DNA from: Streptoalloteichus tenebrarius
GTDB lineage: Bacteria; Actinomycetota; Actinomycetes; Mycobacteriales; Pseudonocardiaceae
DNA length: 64,000 nt
Reading direction: 5' to 3'
Assembly: GCF_024171885.1 (NCBI RefSeq)
Contig: NZ_JAMTCP010000001.1
Location: 310,001 to 374,000, forward strand
Shown here: one piece after another, positions 7,465 through 17,086 of the stretch
How the letters are laid out: each line of letters opens with the position of its first letter
Position numbering within the stretch: the stretch's first letter is position 1
Program-made: the position numbers and the translations under genes
The notes under the pieces: generated by a model
Told to the model about the DNA's origin: nothing
The model's input: only the letters and a program-made list of their open reading frames with translations
Database searches by the model: none

Positions 7465-8919
7465 ATGTTGTTGCTGGAGAAGACCGGGCAGGCCGCCGCC
7501 GCACGGTGGCGATGGGTCGCCCTGGCCTCGCTGTTGGTGGCCGAGGCGATGAACCTGCTGGACTCCACGATCGTCACCGTCGCCGCGCCGGTGATCCACG
7601 CCGACCTCGGCGGCGCCGAGTCCGACATCCAGTGGTTCGGCGCGGCCTACACGCTGCCGTTCGCCGTGCTCCTGGTCAACGGCGGCCGGCTCGGGGACCG
7701 GTTCGGCCGGCGACGGGTGTTCCTCGTCGGCGTCGTCGGGTTCGTGCTCGCCTCCGTGACCTGCGGGCTCGCGACCGGCCCCGGCATGCTGATCACGGCC
7801 CGCGCCGTGCAGGGCGCCGCCGCCGCGTTGGTCATCCCGCAGACCATCGGGCTCATCCGCGCCCTGTTCGACGGGCCGGAGCTGGCCAGGGCCATGGGCA
7901 GCATCGGGCCGGTGATGGGCCTGGCCGCGATCTGCGGTCCGGTGCTCGGCGCCGTGCTCACCCACGCCGACCTGTTCGGCTCGTCATGGCGCGCGGTTTT
8001 CCTGGTCAACGTTCCGCTGGCCATGCTCGTGCTCGCCACCGCCCCGTTCCTGCGCGAGGACAGGGCCGCGCACTCCCCGGGATCGGATCTTCCCGGCACC
8101 GCGCTCGTGGTGGTGGGGACCGGCCTGGTGGTCTACCCGCTCATCCAGGGCGACACCCTCGGCTGGCCAGGCTGGACCTGGGGCGCGTTGGTGTTCGGTG
8201 TCGTCGTGCTGGTCGGGTTCGGTCTGCACCAGCGGAGGCGCGCCCGGCGTGGCCGGACGCCGCTGGTCGAGCCGAGCCTGTTCCGTGACCGGGGCTTCCC
8301 GGCGGCACTGGTGACCTCGACGTTGTTCTTCGCCGCCACGACCGGGTTGTCCGTGGTCATCGTGATGCAGGTGCAACTCGGCCTCGGCAGCGACGTCCTC
8401 ACGGCGGGGCTGACGCTGCTGCCGTGGTCCTGCGGCATGGCCGTCGCCTCCTGGGTCGCGGGCGCCCACCTGGTCCCGCGCCACGGCTCCCGGGTCATGG
8501 GCGCCGGCTTGGTCTTCCTGCTCGTGGGGCTGCTCTCGGCCATCGCCGTCTACGCCACCGCCCGGCCGGGCGCGTACCCGTGGCTCCTGCTCGTGCCGCT
8601 GGCCGTGGGCGGGATCGGGAACGGCCTCTTCACCGTCCCGTTCTTCACCACGGCCCTGTCGCGGGTCCGGCCCCACGAGACCGGCTCGGCCGCCGGCCTG
8701 CTCAACGCCGTCCAGCAGTTCGGCGGCACGCTGGGCATCGCGGTCCTCGGCACCACCTTTCTCCACACCTTCGCCACCGGCGGCCACACCGGCTTGATGC
8801 CGGCCGCCGCGTCACTCGATGCCGTCCAGCTCGCGTTCTGGCTGGCCGCAGGCATGATCGCCGTGGTGGCCGTGACCTCCGCCCTGATGCTCACCCGAGC
8901 CACCCCACGTGACCGCTGA
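7465..8919 (+). CDS. MFS drug:H+ antiporter, DHA2-type (14 TM)
   Basis: A 484-residue membrane exporter. TM1 begins WVALASLLVAEAMNLLDSTI, and the loop-2 motif is NGGRLGDRFGRRRVF (motif A). A motif C-like segment, GPVMGLAAICGPVLGAVL, is typical of antiporters. About 14 hydrophobic segments indicate the DHA2 (EmrB/QacA-like) family, which exports drugs or secondary metabolites using proton motive force. ATG 7465 follows GAGG. The divergent tandem-Lrp gene is the probable regulator. The substrate cannot be told from sequence. Confidence 0.88.
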   Translation: MLLLEKTGQAAAARWRWVALASLLVAEAMNLLDSTIVTVAAPVIHADLGGAESDIQWFGAAYTLPFAVLLVNGGRLGDRFGRRRVFLVGVVGFVLASVTCGLATGPGMLITARAVQGAAAALVIPQTIGLIRALFDGPELARAMGSIGPVMGLAAICGPVLGAVLTHADLFGSSWRAVFLVNVPLAMLVLATAPFLREDRAAHSPGSDLPGTALVVVGTGLVVYPLIQGDTLGWPGWTWGALVFGVVVLVGFGLHQRRRARRGRTPLVEPSLFRDRGFPAALVTSTLFFAATTGLSVVIVMQVQLGLGSDVLTAGLTLLPWSCGMAVASWVAGAHLVPRHGSRVMGAGLVFLLVGLLSAIAVYATARPGAYPWLLLVPLAVGGIGNGLFTVPFFTTALSRVRPHETGSAAGLLNAVQQFGGTLGIAVLGTTFLHTFATGGHTGLMPAAASLDAVQLAFWLAAGMIAVVAVTSALMLTRATPRDR

Positions 8920-9035
8920 CGCTTGCAGCGGGTGAGGTGTCCGTTGTCACCACGGCGATTCCGATCTCCTCCATACTGCTGTCTGATCGACACGACCCGA
9001 GTCGCGGGTCCGCGGTGTGGCAGGGGAGGGGGCGG

Positions 9036-11912
9036 GTGGCGTCGGGACTGGAAGCACCTGTGGCGCGAGTGCTCGTGCAGGTGGGACAGAAGCTCCTCGG
9101 CACCGTGCGCGGTCGCCGCGCGAGGAGCCGACTGCGGGAGGACACCCGGGCGTTGGTGTCCACCCGGGTCGCCGAGGGCTTCCTCGCGGAGCTGGATCCG
9201 GAAGAGATCCACCGGCTTGGCGAGTACCTTCTCTCGCCCGACTTCGAGGAGATCGCGCTCCAGTTCACCCTCGGCCGGCTGCTCAACGACGTCCCGTGGG
9301 AGGGGCTGAAGGTCAACATCCGGTACGAGTTGCGTCAGGGTCTCCACAACGTCGTCAAGCTTCGTCCCGAGTTGCTGGTCACCGCGGCCGACGTGCTGTT
9401 CGACAGCCTGACCACCGCTGCGAACGAGACCGTCGACCAGACCGTTCGACACCATCTCGACCCGACGACAGCGGCCGCGGCCGGCCACCTGGTCGCCGCC
9501 GCGGCCGCGAACTCCCGCCTGTTACGGGAGATCGGCGACCTCTCGGAGATCCACACCTTCGCCGCGCAGCTCCGCGACCTGGTGGCCGCCGTCCATGGAC
9601 ACATGCGCCTGCCACACCTCGGGGTCAGCCGTTCGGTGCCCTACGAGCAGCTCTACGTCGAGCCGACTTTGTGCCCCGAACAGGAACACCAGGACGTTCC
9701 CGACCTGATGGCCCTGGCGTTACCCGGGCGACGGTCGGTGATCCTCGGCGATCCGGGCGCGGGCAAGTCGACCCTGGCCTCGAAGCTCGCCCACGACGTG
9801 GCGTGCGACCGGGTGGCGGGCGCCGAGGGCCGCGTCCCGTTCCTGTTGGTCCTGCGCAACTTCACCAGCTCGTTCCGCGAGGGTGGCAAGGGGTTGGCGC
9901 ACTATCTGGAACGGATCTGCGGCGACCCGTACAACCTCGAACCGCCATCGCACGCCGTCGACTACCTGTTGCGAAACGGGCGGGCAGTGGTGGTGTTGGA
10001 CGGCTTGGACGAGCTGGTCGAGCCCGAGCTGCGCCGCAAGGTCGTCCAGCTCGTCGAAGGTTTCGTCAGCCGATACCCGCTGGTCCCCGTGCTCGTCACG
10101 GCCCGGCGTATCGGCTACTCCGACGCGCCGCTGGATCCGAGGCTGTTCCGGGTGGGCGTCGTGTCGAAGATGGGCGACGACCAGGTCCGCCAGTACGTCG
10201 AGCGATGGTTCGCGCTGGACGAGAGCACCGCTGAGAGCGACCGGGCCAGGATGGCCGACTCGTTCCTGAAGGAGAGCAAGGGGATCGCTGACCTCCGGTC
10301 GAACCCGTTGCTGTTGGCGCTCCTGTGCGCGATGTACTCCAGCGAGTACTACATCCCGCACAACCTGGCACAGATCTACGAACGCTGCGCGATCATGCTG
10401 TTCGATCGGTGGGACTCGATGCGGGGCATCTCCCCGCCCATGCAGTTCCACGGCCGGCTGCGCGCGGCCGTGCAGTATCTCGCGTGGGAGTTGTTCCGCG
10501 CCGAGGAGTCGGGGAAGGCGTTGCCGCGACACGCGATTGTGCGGATCCTGGCTCGGCACCTGATGGCGAAGAAGTTCGACGAGGACGACGCGCTGGCGGC
10601 GGCTGAGCAGTTCGTGGAGTTCTGCACCGGTCGCGCATGGATTCTCACCGACGTCGGCGCGACCGACGTGGAGCCCTGCTACGGCTTCACACACCGGACG
10701 TTCATGGAGTACTTCGCCGCCGAGCATCTCGTCCGCACCCACCCCACACCCGAACGGCTGTGGGAGGCGTTGCGTCCACGGATTCTGGCCGGTGAGTGGG
10801 ACGTGGTGGCCCAGATCGCCTTACAGCTCCTGGACCGCAACATCGACGGTGGCGTCGACGACCTGTTGCGTCTGGCCCTGGCGGAGGCGGGCGGCGACTC
10901 CGAGCAACCCGGGCGGCTTCTTGGTTTCGCCGCTCGCGCCCTCGGCTATGTCCATCCTGGTCACGACGTGATCCACGACGTGGTGGAAGCCGCCTTGGAG
11001 GCCGCGCTCGAAGGTGACGTTTCGGATCGTTTCCACTACTGGGTTGGATCCTCGACCTTCATGCGAATGGAGGCCCTGAATGGTGCGTTATACAGTGTGA
11101 TGTACCGCTGCTCCCCTGGAAACCTGCCCGTTTTGAAGAGGCTTGTCACGGCCATATTGGCTGGGCACGTCGAGTCGGGTAGTGGCCTCGCCCTGCACTT
11201 CATTGTCCACATGTCCACGCGCTACCCCGACGTGGACGACCGGATTTGCCGGGCATGGAGGGAGGTTCATGGCGAGCTGACGAGGCGGTACGTGGAGGAA
11301 GTGGAGCAGTGGGCTGAACGCGGTCCTTGGAAATCGATCCACGCTGGATCTGGCCTTGTTCGCCTCGTCGCGGAGTTCGGGCCGGGTCCTCTCTATCTCT
11401 GCGATACCTTTCTTGTCTTTTCCTACTCTTCCCAGGCCGAACGCCTGCTTCGCACGGGTTTCGCTGCCGGGCGTCATGCTCCTGAGCCCGCGCCGTTCTG
11501 TGACGCCCTCATCGAGGCGGGCCGTCCGTGGATCTCTGATGAACGCTGGTGGACGGACTTCACGGCTGACAGCCTGCGTGGGCGATCAGGTATCGCTTAC
11601 ACGATCGAGGAGGCTCCGTGGAGCCAGGCTCCGCTCGCTCCCATGATGCTGCTTCTCCTTCCCTATCTGGAATCAATCGCACACGGATACTTCCCGCTGG
11701 TCCTGCCTGACTCGGTGCCGCTGGTCCACCAGTTGACCGCCGCGCGGGCGGTGGGCGCGGTGCATTCGGATCTGACGCGCGCCCTGGAAAACGCGGACAT
11801 GCCGGAGAAGGTCAAGGATTTCCTGCTCTCGTGGGTCCGCGGGGAATTCGACGTGCTCGGACCTCCGCCACCGGGCTGGGATCGCTCGAAGATTTATGGC
11901 GATGACCTGTAG
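9036..11912 (+). CDS. NACHT-domain NTPase (candidate anti-phage or signalling STAND protein)
   Basis: A 958-residue STAND ATPase. The N-terminal about 200 residues are mostly helical and hold no motif I recognise; they are probably the effector or adaptor module. Walker A is GDPGAGKST (residues 238-246). Walker B is VVVLDGLDEL (about 318-327), with the extra acidic residue typical of NACHT. A SNPLLLALL helix and FTHRTFMEYFAAEHL (near 550) follow, the usual winged-helix end of NACHT modules. The C-terminal about 400 residues are helical and should act as the sensor; no clear LRR, WD40 or TPR periodicity was seen. GTG 9036 is preferred over 8937 because AGGGGAGG lies 6 bases upstream. Codon use in the 3' third (about 11.0-11.5 kb) is less GC-biased, hinting at transfer or mosaicism. 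Bacterial NACHT proteins include known phage-defence proteins. Confidence 0.85.
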   Translation: MASGLEAPVARVLVQVGQKLLGTVRGRRARSRLREDTRALVSTRVAEGFLAELDPEEIHRLGEYLLSPDFEEIALQFTLGRLLNDVPWEGLKVNIRYELRQGLHNVVKLRPELLVTAADVLFDSLTTAANETVDQTVRHHLDPTTAAAAGHLVAAAAANSRLLREIGDLSEIHTFAAQLRDLVAAVHGHMRLPHLGVSRSVPYEQLYVEPTLCPEQEHQDVPDLMALALPGRRSVILGDPGAGKSTLASKLAHDVACDRVAGAEGRVPFLLVLRNFTSSFREGGKGLAHYLERICGDPYNLEPPSHAVDYLLRNGRAVVVLDGLDELVEPELRRKVVQLVEGFVSRYPLVPVLVTARRIGYSDAPLDPRLFRVGVVSKMGDDQVRQYVERWFALDESTAESDRARMADSFLKESKGIADLRSNPLLLALLCAMYSSEYYIPHNLAQIYERCAIMLFDRWDSMRGISPPMQFHGRLRAAVQYLAWELFRAEESGKALPRHAIVRILARHLMAKKFDEDDALAAAEQFVEFCTGRAWILTDVGATDVEPCYGFTHRTFMEYFAAEHLVRTHPTPERLWEALRPRILAGEWDVVAQIALQLLDRNIDGGVDDLLRLALAEAGGDSEQPGRLLGFAARALGYVHPGHDVIHDVVEAALEAALEGDVSDRFHYWVGSSTFMRMEALNGALYSVMYRCSPGNLPVLKRLVTAILAGHVESGSGLALHFIVHMSTRYPDVDDRICRAWREVHGELTRRYVEEVEQWAERGPWKSIHAGSGLVRLVAEFGPGPLYLCDTFLVFSYSSQAERLLRTGFAAGRHAPEPAPFCDALIEAGRPWISDERWWTDFTADSLRGRSGIAYTIEEAPWSQAPLAPMMLLLLPYLESIAHGYFPLVLPDSVPLVHQLTAARAVGAVHSDLTRALENADMPEKVKDFLLSWVRGEFDVLGPPPPGWDRSKIYGDDL

Positions 11913-11943
11913 CCAGGTTTCCCTCCCTCCGGGCCGGCGGTGG

Positions 11944-12861
11944 TCAGGCCGTCCCGGTAGGCCAGCCGGTGATGCGGAAGCGGGTTCCGTCGCGGCGGAC
12001 CTCGGCCACGCCAGACCCGGCGAAGTGCGCCGGGATCACGAGTTCCCGGTTGTCGGCGGCGCGTACGAGGATGCGGCGACGCGTCGTGGTCGCCTCGTCC
12101 GGGTCCTCGCAGAAACAACTGCTGTGGCTGGGGTCGAGGAGCTGGACCGGGGTGTGCACCACGTCGCCGACGAACACCGCCCGGTCCGTGCCCGATGACA
12201 GGCGGAGGACCGACGAACCGGGCGTGTGCCCCGGGGCTGGCTCAAGGGTGAGGTTGTCGTCGATGCGGTAGCCGCCCTCCCACAGCACCGCCTGGGCGAG
12301 GACGGGTGCGATGCTGTCGGCGTAGACCAGCAGATCGCTTTCCCTGCGCAGTCGTTCGGTCTCGTCCCCGGGAGCCGGCCGGCGGTGGGCGTTGTCCGGG
12401 TCGTAGAACACCTGGTCGGCTCGGGGGATCAGGTAGGTGGCGTGGGGGAACGTCGGCGTCCACTGGCCGTCGCGTAGTTCGGTGTTCCAGCCGACGTGGT
12501 CGGCGTGGAGGTGCGTGTTGACGACGATGTCCACATCGGAGGGACGAACACCGGCGTCCGCCAGTCGGTCGAGGTAGTCGGTCCTCAGGTGGTCGAACAG
12601 CGGGTTCCGCGGTCGACGACGGTCATTTCCCACCCCGGTGTCGACCAGGATGGTTCTGCCCTCGCTGCGCAGGACCCAGGTCTGCACGGTGCCGTGGCAG
12701 GTGTCCGTCTCCGGTCGCCAGTGGTCCGGCGCGAGCCAGGACTCGTTGTCGCGCCAGAGTTCCGGTGGGCTGCCGGGGACGAGGTGTTGAGGCGGGGCGA
12801 ACCCGCCCTGCCATTCGATCACCCTAATTACCGTGACGTCGCCGAGTTGGAAGCTGTGCAC
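11944..12861 (-). CDS. MBL-fold metallo-hydrolase
   Basis: A 305-residue metallo-beta-lactamase fold enzyme. The metal motif is THLHADHVGW (H117, H119, D121, H122). An upstream ILVDTGVGND, a downstream APGHTPGSSVLRL and VFVGDVVHTP supply the remaining ligands. This layout resembles N-acyl-homoserine lactonase or aryl-sulfatase-like hydrolases, but the substrate is not determinable. GTG 12861 was chosen because starting at 12897 would run into the repeats of the shared promoter. The gene is divergent from an AraC-type gene, its probable regulator. Confidence 0.85.
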   Translation of the reverse strand: MHSFQLGDVTVIRVIEWQGGFAPPQHLVPGSPPELWRDNESWLAPDHWRPETDTCHGTVQTWVLRSEGRTILVDTGVGNDRRRPRNPLFDHLRTDYLDRLADAGVRPSDVDIVVNTHLHADHVGWNTELRDGQWTPTFPHATYLIPRADQVFYDPDNAHRRPAPGDETERLRRESDLLVYADSIAPVLAQAVLWEGGYRIDDNLTLEPAPGHTPGSSVLRLSSGTDRAVFVGDVVHTPVQLLDPSHSSCFCEDPDEATTTRRRILVRAADNRELVIPAHFAGSGVAEVRRDGTRFRITGWPTGTA

Positions 12862-12896
12862 GCGGCAAACGCTAGCCAGTGGGTGTGCGCGTTCCA

Positions 12897-12949
12897 ATGC
12901 GCGATCCGCGCGATCTGATGCGCGATCGTCTCAACGCTGCGACTACGCT
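12897..12949. promoter_or_regulatory. Divergent promoter with paired ATGCGCGATC sites
   Basis: ATGCGCGATC occurs at 12897-12906 and again at 12918-12927, exactly 21 bp (two helical turns) apart. That is the usual spacing of AraC-type direct-repeat sites. TACGCT (12944-12949) lies 7 bases before the GTG of the AraC gene and could be its -10. The sites sit between the MBL and AraC genes. Confidence 0.55.
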
Positions 12950-12956
12950 CGCGCCG

Positions 12957-13871
12957 GTGGACGTGCTGAGCGACGCGATCGAGGTCATGCGCACCGGGCG
13001 GCCCCTCTCGAACCGGTTCCGGGCGGGAGAGGGGTGGTGCTACCGGATCGCGCCCTACGACGGGGCCGGGTTCCACGTGGTGCTGCGTGGCAACGCGTGG
13101 GTGATTCCCGACGGCGCCGAACCGATCCCGCTCGGGCCGGGTGACATCGTCCTCGTGCCGCACGGCAGCGCCCACGTGCTGTCCGACTCCCCGAGCGCCA
13201 GGGGCGCGGTGACCGTCGACCGGGCGGTCGACGAGCCGGACGGTTCCGTGGACTTCCTGTGCGGCAAGTACCGGTTCGACCGCTCTCGCGCGCATCCGCT
13301 GATGACCGGGCTGCCCGAGGTCATCCACCTGCCCGCCCAGGTCGGGCGGCATCCCGAGCTGCGTGCGGCCGTCGACCTGCTCGGGCGTGAGGTGCACGGC
13401 GACCAGCCCGGCCGGCACGTCGTGCTCTCCGGCCTGCTCGACCTGCTGCTCGTCTACATGGTGCGGGCCTGGCTCGCCCAGAATCCCGGGGGAGCCTGGC
13501 CGCGCGCGTTCCACGATCCGGAGATCTCCGCCGCGCTCGAAGCGCTCCACGCGGCCCCGGCGGAGCCGTGGCGGATCGAGGACCTCGCCGCTCGCGTGGG
13601 CCTGTCGCGGGCGACGCTGGCCCGGCGGTTCACCGCGCTCACCGGGCAACCGCCCATGGCCTACCTGACCTGGTGGCGGATGACGATCGCCGCTCGTCTC
13701 CTGCGGGAGACCGACCTGCCGCTGCCCGCCATCGCACGGCAGGTCGGCTACGGCTCGGCGTTCGCGTTCTCCCACGCCTTCAAGCGGAACTTCGGTGTCG
13801 CGCCCGGCCAGTTCCGGTCTGGCGGGGGTGTCCCGGCTCCGTCGGAGAATGGTCAGCGGGCAGAAGGGTGA
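12957..13871 (+). CDS. AraC-family regulator with N-terminal cupin
   Basis: A 304-residue regulator. The start VDVLSDAIEVMRTGRP is typical of the cupin_6 AraC subgroup. Residues about 25-150 form a cupin (FHVVLRGNAWVIP, then GDIVLVPHGSAHVL). The C-terminal 100 residues carry two HTH motifs: LAARVGLSRATLARRF and IARQVGYGSAFAFSHAFKR, followed by a typical APGQFR end. GTG 12957 is 7 bases after a -10-like hexamer, suggesting a leaderless mRNA. It is divergent from the MBL hydrolase, its probable target. Confidence 0.85.
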   Translation: MDVLSDAIEVMRTGRPLSNRFRAGEGWCYRIAPYDGAGFHVVLRGNAWVIPDGAEPIPLGPGDIVLVPHGSAHVLSDSPSARGAVTVDRAVDEPDGSVDFLCGKYRFDRSRAHPLMTGLPEVIHLPAQVGRHPELRAAVDLLGREVHGDQPGRHVVLSGLLDLLLVYMVRAWLAQNPGGAWPRAFHDPEISAALEALHAAPAEPWRIEDLAARVGLSRATLARRFTALTGQPPMAYLTWWRMTIAARLLRETDLPLPAIARQVGYGSAFAFSHAFKRNFGVAPGQFRSGGGVPAPSENGQRAEG

Positions 13872-14618
13872 TCGTACGTTCCGGTGCGCACGGGTGCGTC
13901 GCGCTGGTTGTGAGGTTTCTGTGAGTTTTCCTTCTCTGAAGGGAAGTCAGGGCAGGGCTGGCGGCGAAGGGTCGCCCCGCACCTGGCGGCTCCACAGTGG
14001 ACTGTCGGGAAGTGGTCGCCGTGAGCCGGTGTCGGCGCGTCGCTGGGCATGGGCGGACGAACTCGCTTCTTCCGTCGCCGGGGATCACTCGATAGAGTGA
14101 GGCTGGCGGCGAGGTCCCGGCCGGCGCGGACGCGTCGGGGACTCGGGGACGACGTCAGGAAGAACTCCCGCCGTTGACGCTCGCCGGGCCGTGAACGACC
14201 GCGTACCGGTGCTCGCCAGGACCGTTCTGGGGCGGGGAGGTGGCAGGGAAGAGCGCCATCAGCACAGGGTCCGCGCTGTCGCCGTGTGGCGGAGCGAGTG
14301 GGAAGAGGATGTGTGCCGCTCGATTGGGCGTCACGCCAGTGAGGGGCAAAGGAGAACCTGGCCCGCTCCTGTGTGGTCATTCGGTGAATCGTCACTCGGA
14401 CAGGTGATCTCCATTGTGGGAATTTCCGTCACGGGGATAGCCTTCGCCCCGTGCCGGGGTGCGAGGCTCCGGTATCGCTGGCTCGCCCGGACGACGCGCA
14501 GCGGTGAGAAGGTGTGGGGCACCTACCTCGTCCGTCCTCCCCTGTCGACCAGCCATCCCCGGTGCGGTGGCGCGTGCTCTGGGCTGTCCGGGCAGCCCGA
14601 CCGGTACAAGGAGCCCGC
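13872..14618. other. No supported gene
   Basis: About 750 bp between the AraC gene and the next gene. Short open frames occur on both strands, but none has a family signature, a good start site or codon bias. The odd palindrome TCCACAGTGGA lies at 13991-14001. Confidence 0.5.
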
Positions 14619-15491
14619 GTGCCCGCGTCCGCTCGTCGGCAGCTCATCGTGACCCGCTGTCGCTACACCCAGGAGACCCACGTCGAGGCCGCGCGCGGCG
14701 TCGGCAGGGACCGCTCGCACGGCCTGGACCACTGCCTCCCGCAACAACGCCGTCTCCGCGCGTTGCTGGCGTTGTTCCTGCTCACCACCGGACACCCGCA
14801 CGACCCGACGGCCTCGGCCGTGGCCCACCGCCACGTGTGGTGGAGCCTGGTTCCGCTGGACCTCGTGTCCGCCCACCACGAACAGTTGGTGCTGCGGACC
14901 AGCGCCCCGGGCGTGCTCGTCACGACCCTGTGCCTGTGGAACAGGACCGGCGTCCTGGGCCTGCCCGGCCTCAGGGTCGTGAGCAGCGACTGGCCCGACC
15001 GTTTCTTCCTGTACCACCACCCGAGCAAGGCCGTCATCCGCGTCGAACCCCGGCTCCCGCGCGAGGAGCGGCCGTTCCCCGTTCGACAGGACGAGGAACA
15101 ACGAGCCCGACTCCGCCGGTTCCACGCGCTGGCCCACGACAGCCCGCCGCTGGAGCCGGTCGAGGAGGAGTTGCTGCACCGGCTGCCGCCGATGAGCCAG
15201 GACGCCGAGCACCTGCTGGCGGCCCTGCTCGTCCGGCTGACCTGTGCGCATCCGCAGGGGTTGTGGCGTGTGGACAAACTCGGTTTCAGTCCGGCGGCGA
15301 CGCGGAACGGACACGGCTTCCTCTGGGGCCACCTGGACCACTGGCGTCTGCACTGGCCGATCGGGCCGCTGCGCGGCCTCGCGACCGCGCTGACCCACCC
15401 GTCGATCGGTCTGGAGGGAGCCCGCCTCGTCAGCGACGGGTCCCGGCTCGCCGTCCACTACGGCACCGCTTCGCTCGACCTGACGCCATGA
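14619..15491 (+). CDS. Hypothetical actinomycete protein
   Basis: A 290-residue soluble protein I cannot place. It begins VPASARRQLIVTRCRYTQET, followed by an Arg/His-rich helical segment. A middle section has many hydrophobic strands (WSLVPLDLVSAHHEQLVLRT), and the C-terminal third is rich in Trp, His and Gly. No signal peptide or TM segment is seen. GTG 14619 is preceded by AAGGAG 5 bases upstream, which argues against the longer frame from 14514. The MBL gene 100 bp downstream on the same strand might be co-transcribed. Confidence 0.6.
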   Translation: MPASARRQLIVTRCRYTQETHVEAARGVGRDRSHGLDHCLPQQRRLRALLALFLLTTGHPHDPTASAVAHRHVWWSLVPLDLVSAHHEQLVLRTSAPGVLVTTLCLWNRTGVLGLPGLRVVSSDWPDRFFLYHHPSKAVIRVEPRLPREERPFPVRQDEEQRARLRRFHALAHDSPPLEPVEEELLHRLPPMSQDAEHLLAALLVRLTCAHPQGLWRVDKLGFSPAATRNGHGFLWGHLDHWRLHWPIGPLRGLATALTHPSIGLEGARLVSDGSRLAVHYGTASLDLTP

Positions 15492-15591
15492 GGCCGTGCC
15501 GCGTGCGCCACAGGACACGGACCCGCTCCACCAGCGGCCGGCCAGCGACCCGCCGGGTTTCGACCGGGAAGGGCAGGGGTAGCCGCCGGGC

Positions 15592-16392
15592 GTGCCCTCC
15601 GGCGCGCTCACCTTCATCGGCAACGCCACGGTCCTGATCGAGTACGGGTCGTTGCGACTCCTCACCGACCCGAACTTCCTGCACCGCGGCCAGCGCGCCT
15701 ACCTGGGGTGGGGCCTGAGCGCGAAGCGCCTGACCGAGCCCGCCCTGTCCCCGGACCAGCTCGGGGAGCTGGACGCGGTCGTGTTGTCCCACCTGCACGG
15801 CGACCACTGGGACCGCGTCGCGCGGCGCGCGCTCGACCGGGGAATCCCCATCGTGACGACCCCGCACGCGGCCCGCCGGCTTCAGGGCTGGCACGGATTC
15901 CGCAGGGCCAGCGGGCTGGCGACGTGGGAGTCACAGCTCCTGGTCAGCGGCGGCACGGCCGTCCGCGTCACCTCGCTGCCGGGGCGGCACGCGCCCGGCC
16001 CCATCCAATGGCTGCTGCCCCCGGTGATGGGCAGCCTGCTGGAGTTCGGCGACGTCTCCGGCGAGGTCGACTGCCGCGTCTACCTCAGCGGCGACACCCT
16101 GATGTTCGACGGCCTGCGCGAGATCGCGGCCCGGTACCCGCACCTCGACCTCGGGGTGGTGCACCTCGGCGGCACCACGTTGCCGGGCGGGATCATGGTC
16201 ACCATGGACGGCGAGCAGGGCGCCGAGTGGCTTCACCTGATGAAGCCCACCACCGCGGTTCCGGTGCACACCGAGGACTACACGGTGTTCCGTTCGCCCC
16301 GCGCCGAGTTCGAGGAGGCGGTGCGCCGGCGCGGGCTCGCCGACCGCGTGCGCTGCGTGGAGCCGGGCGAGCGGATCCCGTTCGGCAGCTAG
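15592..16392 (+). CDS. MBL-fold hydrolase, UlaG/RomA-like
   Basis: A 266-residue metallo-hydrolase. The N-terminus FIGNATVLIEYGSLRLLTDP is characteristic of the UlaG/L-ascorbate-6-phosphate lactonase-like group, and SHLHGDH (residues 66-72) is the metal motif. YLSGDTLMFDGL and a final PVHTEDYTVF carry further ligands. Members include lactonases and phosphodiesterases; no substrate can be assigned. The stop codon abuts the end of the IS5-type element at 16394, so the insertion lies immediately after the gene without truncating it. Confidence 0.8.
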   Translation: MPSGALTFIGNATVLIEYGSLRLLTDPNFLHRGQRAYLGWGLSAKRLTEPALSPDQLGELDAVVLSHLHGDHWDRVARRALDRGIPIVTTPHAARRLQGWHGFRRASGLATWESQLLVSGGTAVRVTSLPGRHAPGPIQWLLPPVMGSLLEFGDVSGEVDCRVYLSGDTLMFDGLREIAARYPHLDLGVVHLGGTTLPGGIMVTMDGEQGAEWLHLMKPTTAVPVHTEDYTVFRSPRAEFEEAVRRRGLADRVRCVEPGERIPFGS

Positions 16393-16393
16393 T

Positions 16394-16872
16394 GCCTGTC
16401 CCCAAAGCCAGATGAGCAGGGTGGCCAGATGATGTGATCACGTGGCTTACGGTGCCCGTCGCACGATCCGCCTCCCTGTGGCGGGCGCGGAGGTGTGGCG
16501 CGCCGGCGGTGTGCTGGTGGACGGGGCGCACGGTGTTGGAGCCGACCGGGACCTCCCGGTCGCGTTCGTTGTTCACCTCGGCGATCACCGCACACTTGTC
16601 GCCAGAGTGGTCAGGGTTTCGGCGCGTGATCACTGTCAGAACTGGTTGTCGTCGCCTCTCCCAGGATTGGCCTCTGCGTTCCGGCAGGTCACGCCGCACC
16701 CGTCTTCGCCGTGATCAGTCATCCTGTTGGTCATCCGGTGCCTCACCGGTGGGAGTCCTTTCGCGTCGAAGGCGGGCAACAACGGCTCGATCTGCCGCGC
16801 TCGCCGGTCACCGTGCGCGCGTGCCACGCCGCAAGATCACACCAGTCCAGCCACACCAGCTTTGAGGACACC
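16394..16872 (-). mobile_element. Decayed IS5-type element, minus orientation
   Basis: One end reads TGCCTGTCCCCAAAGCC (16393-16409). The other, read on the minus strand, is GTGTCCTCAAAGCTGGTG (ending near 16872). These match the inverted ends of the copy at 51271-51865. Internal transposase pieces on the minus strand include RRARQIEPLLP, RRDLPERRGQ and TRRNPDHSG in different frames. At about 480 bp it has lost much of its coding region and is inactive on its own. Confidence 0.7.
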
Positions 16873-16989
16873 TCCTACGGGCCGGCAGGGGCCAGCGCCT
16901 GTCGCGTCGACCGGTGAACAGTCCACACGGGATGGTCGCGTCCCCGGCGTCCCCGGCGTGCCGACGACCGGGCGTAGATCACAGTCGTC

Positions 16990-17046
16990 ATGACCTCCGA
17001 GGTCATTGAAGGCATGCCCCGCTCCTGACACGGTCTGTCCAGACAG
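16990..17046 (+). promoter_or_regulatory. Two palindromes upstream of the DoxX-like/SDR operon
   Basis: ATGACCT-CCG-AGGTCAT (16990-17006) and CTGTC-CA-GACAG (17035-17046) precede the gene at 17087. Both look like dimeric regulator sites. The cognate regulator is not adjacent. Confidence 0.45.
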
Positions 17047-17086
17047 GTCCCGACCAGGGGCCGGAGGGTCGACCGAGGAGATCCGT

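Noticed and set aside
13853-14395. 180-codon minus frame between the AraC gene and the next gene
   Set aside because: Composition is Arg/Pro/Ser-rich with no domain, and it overlaps the AraC 3' end.
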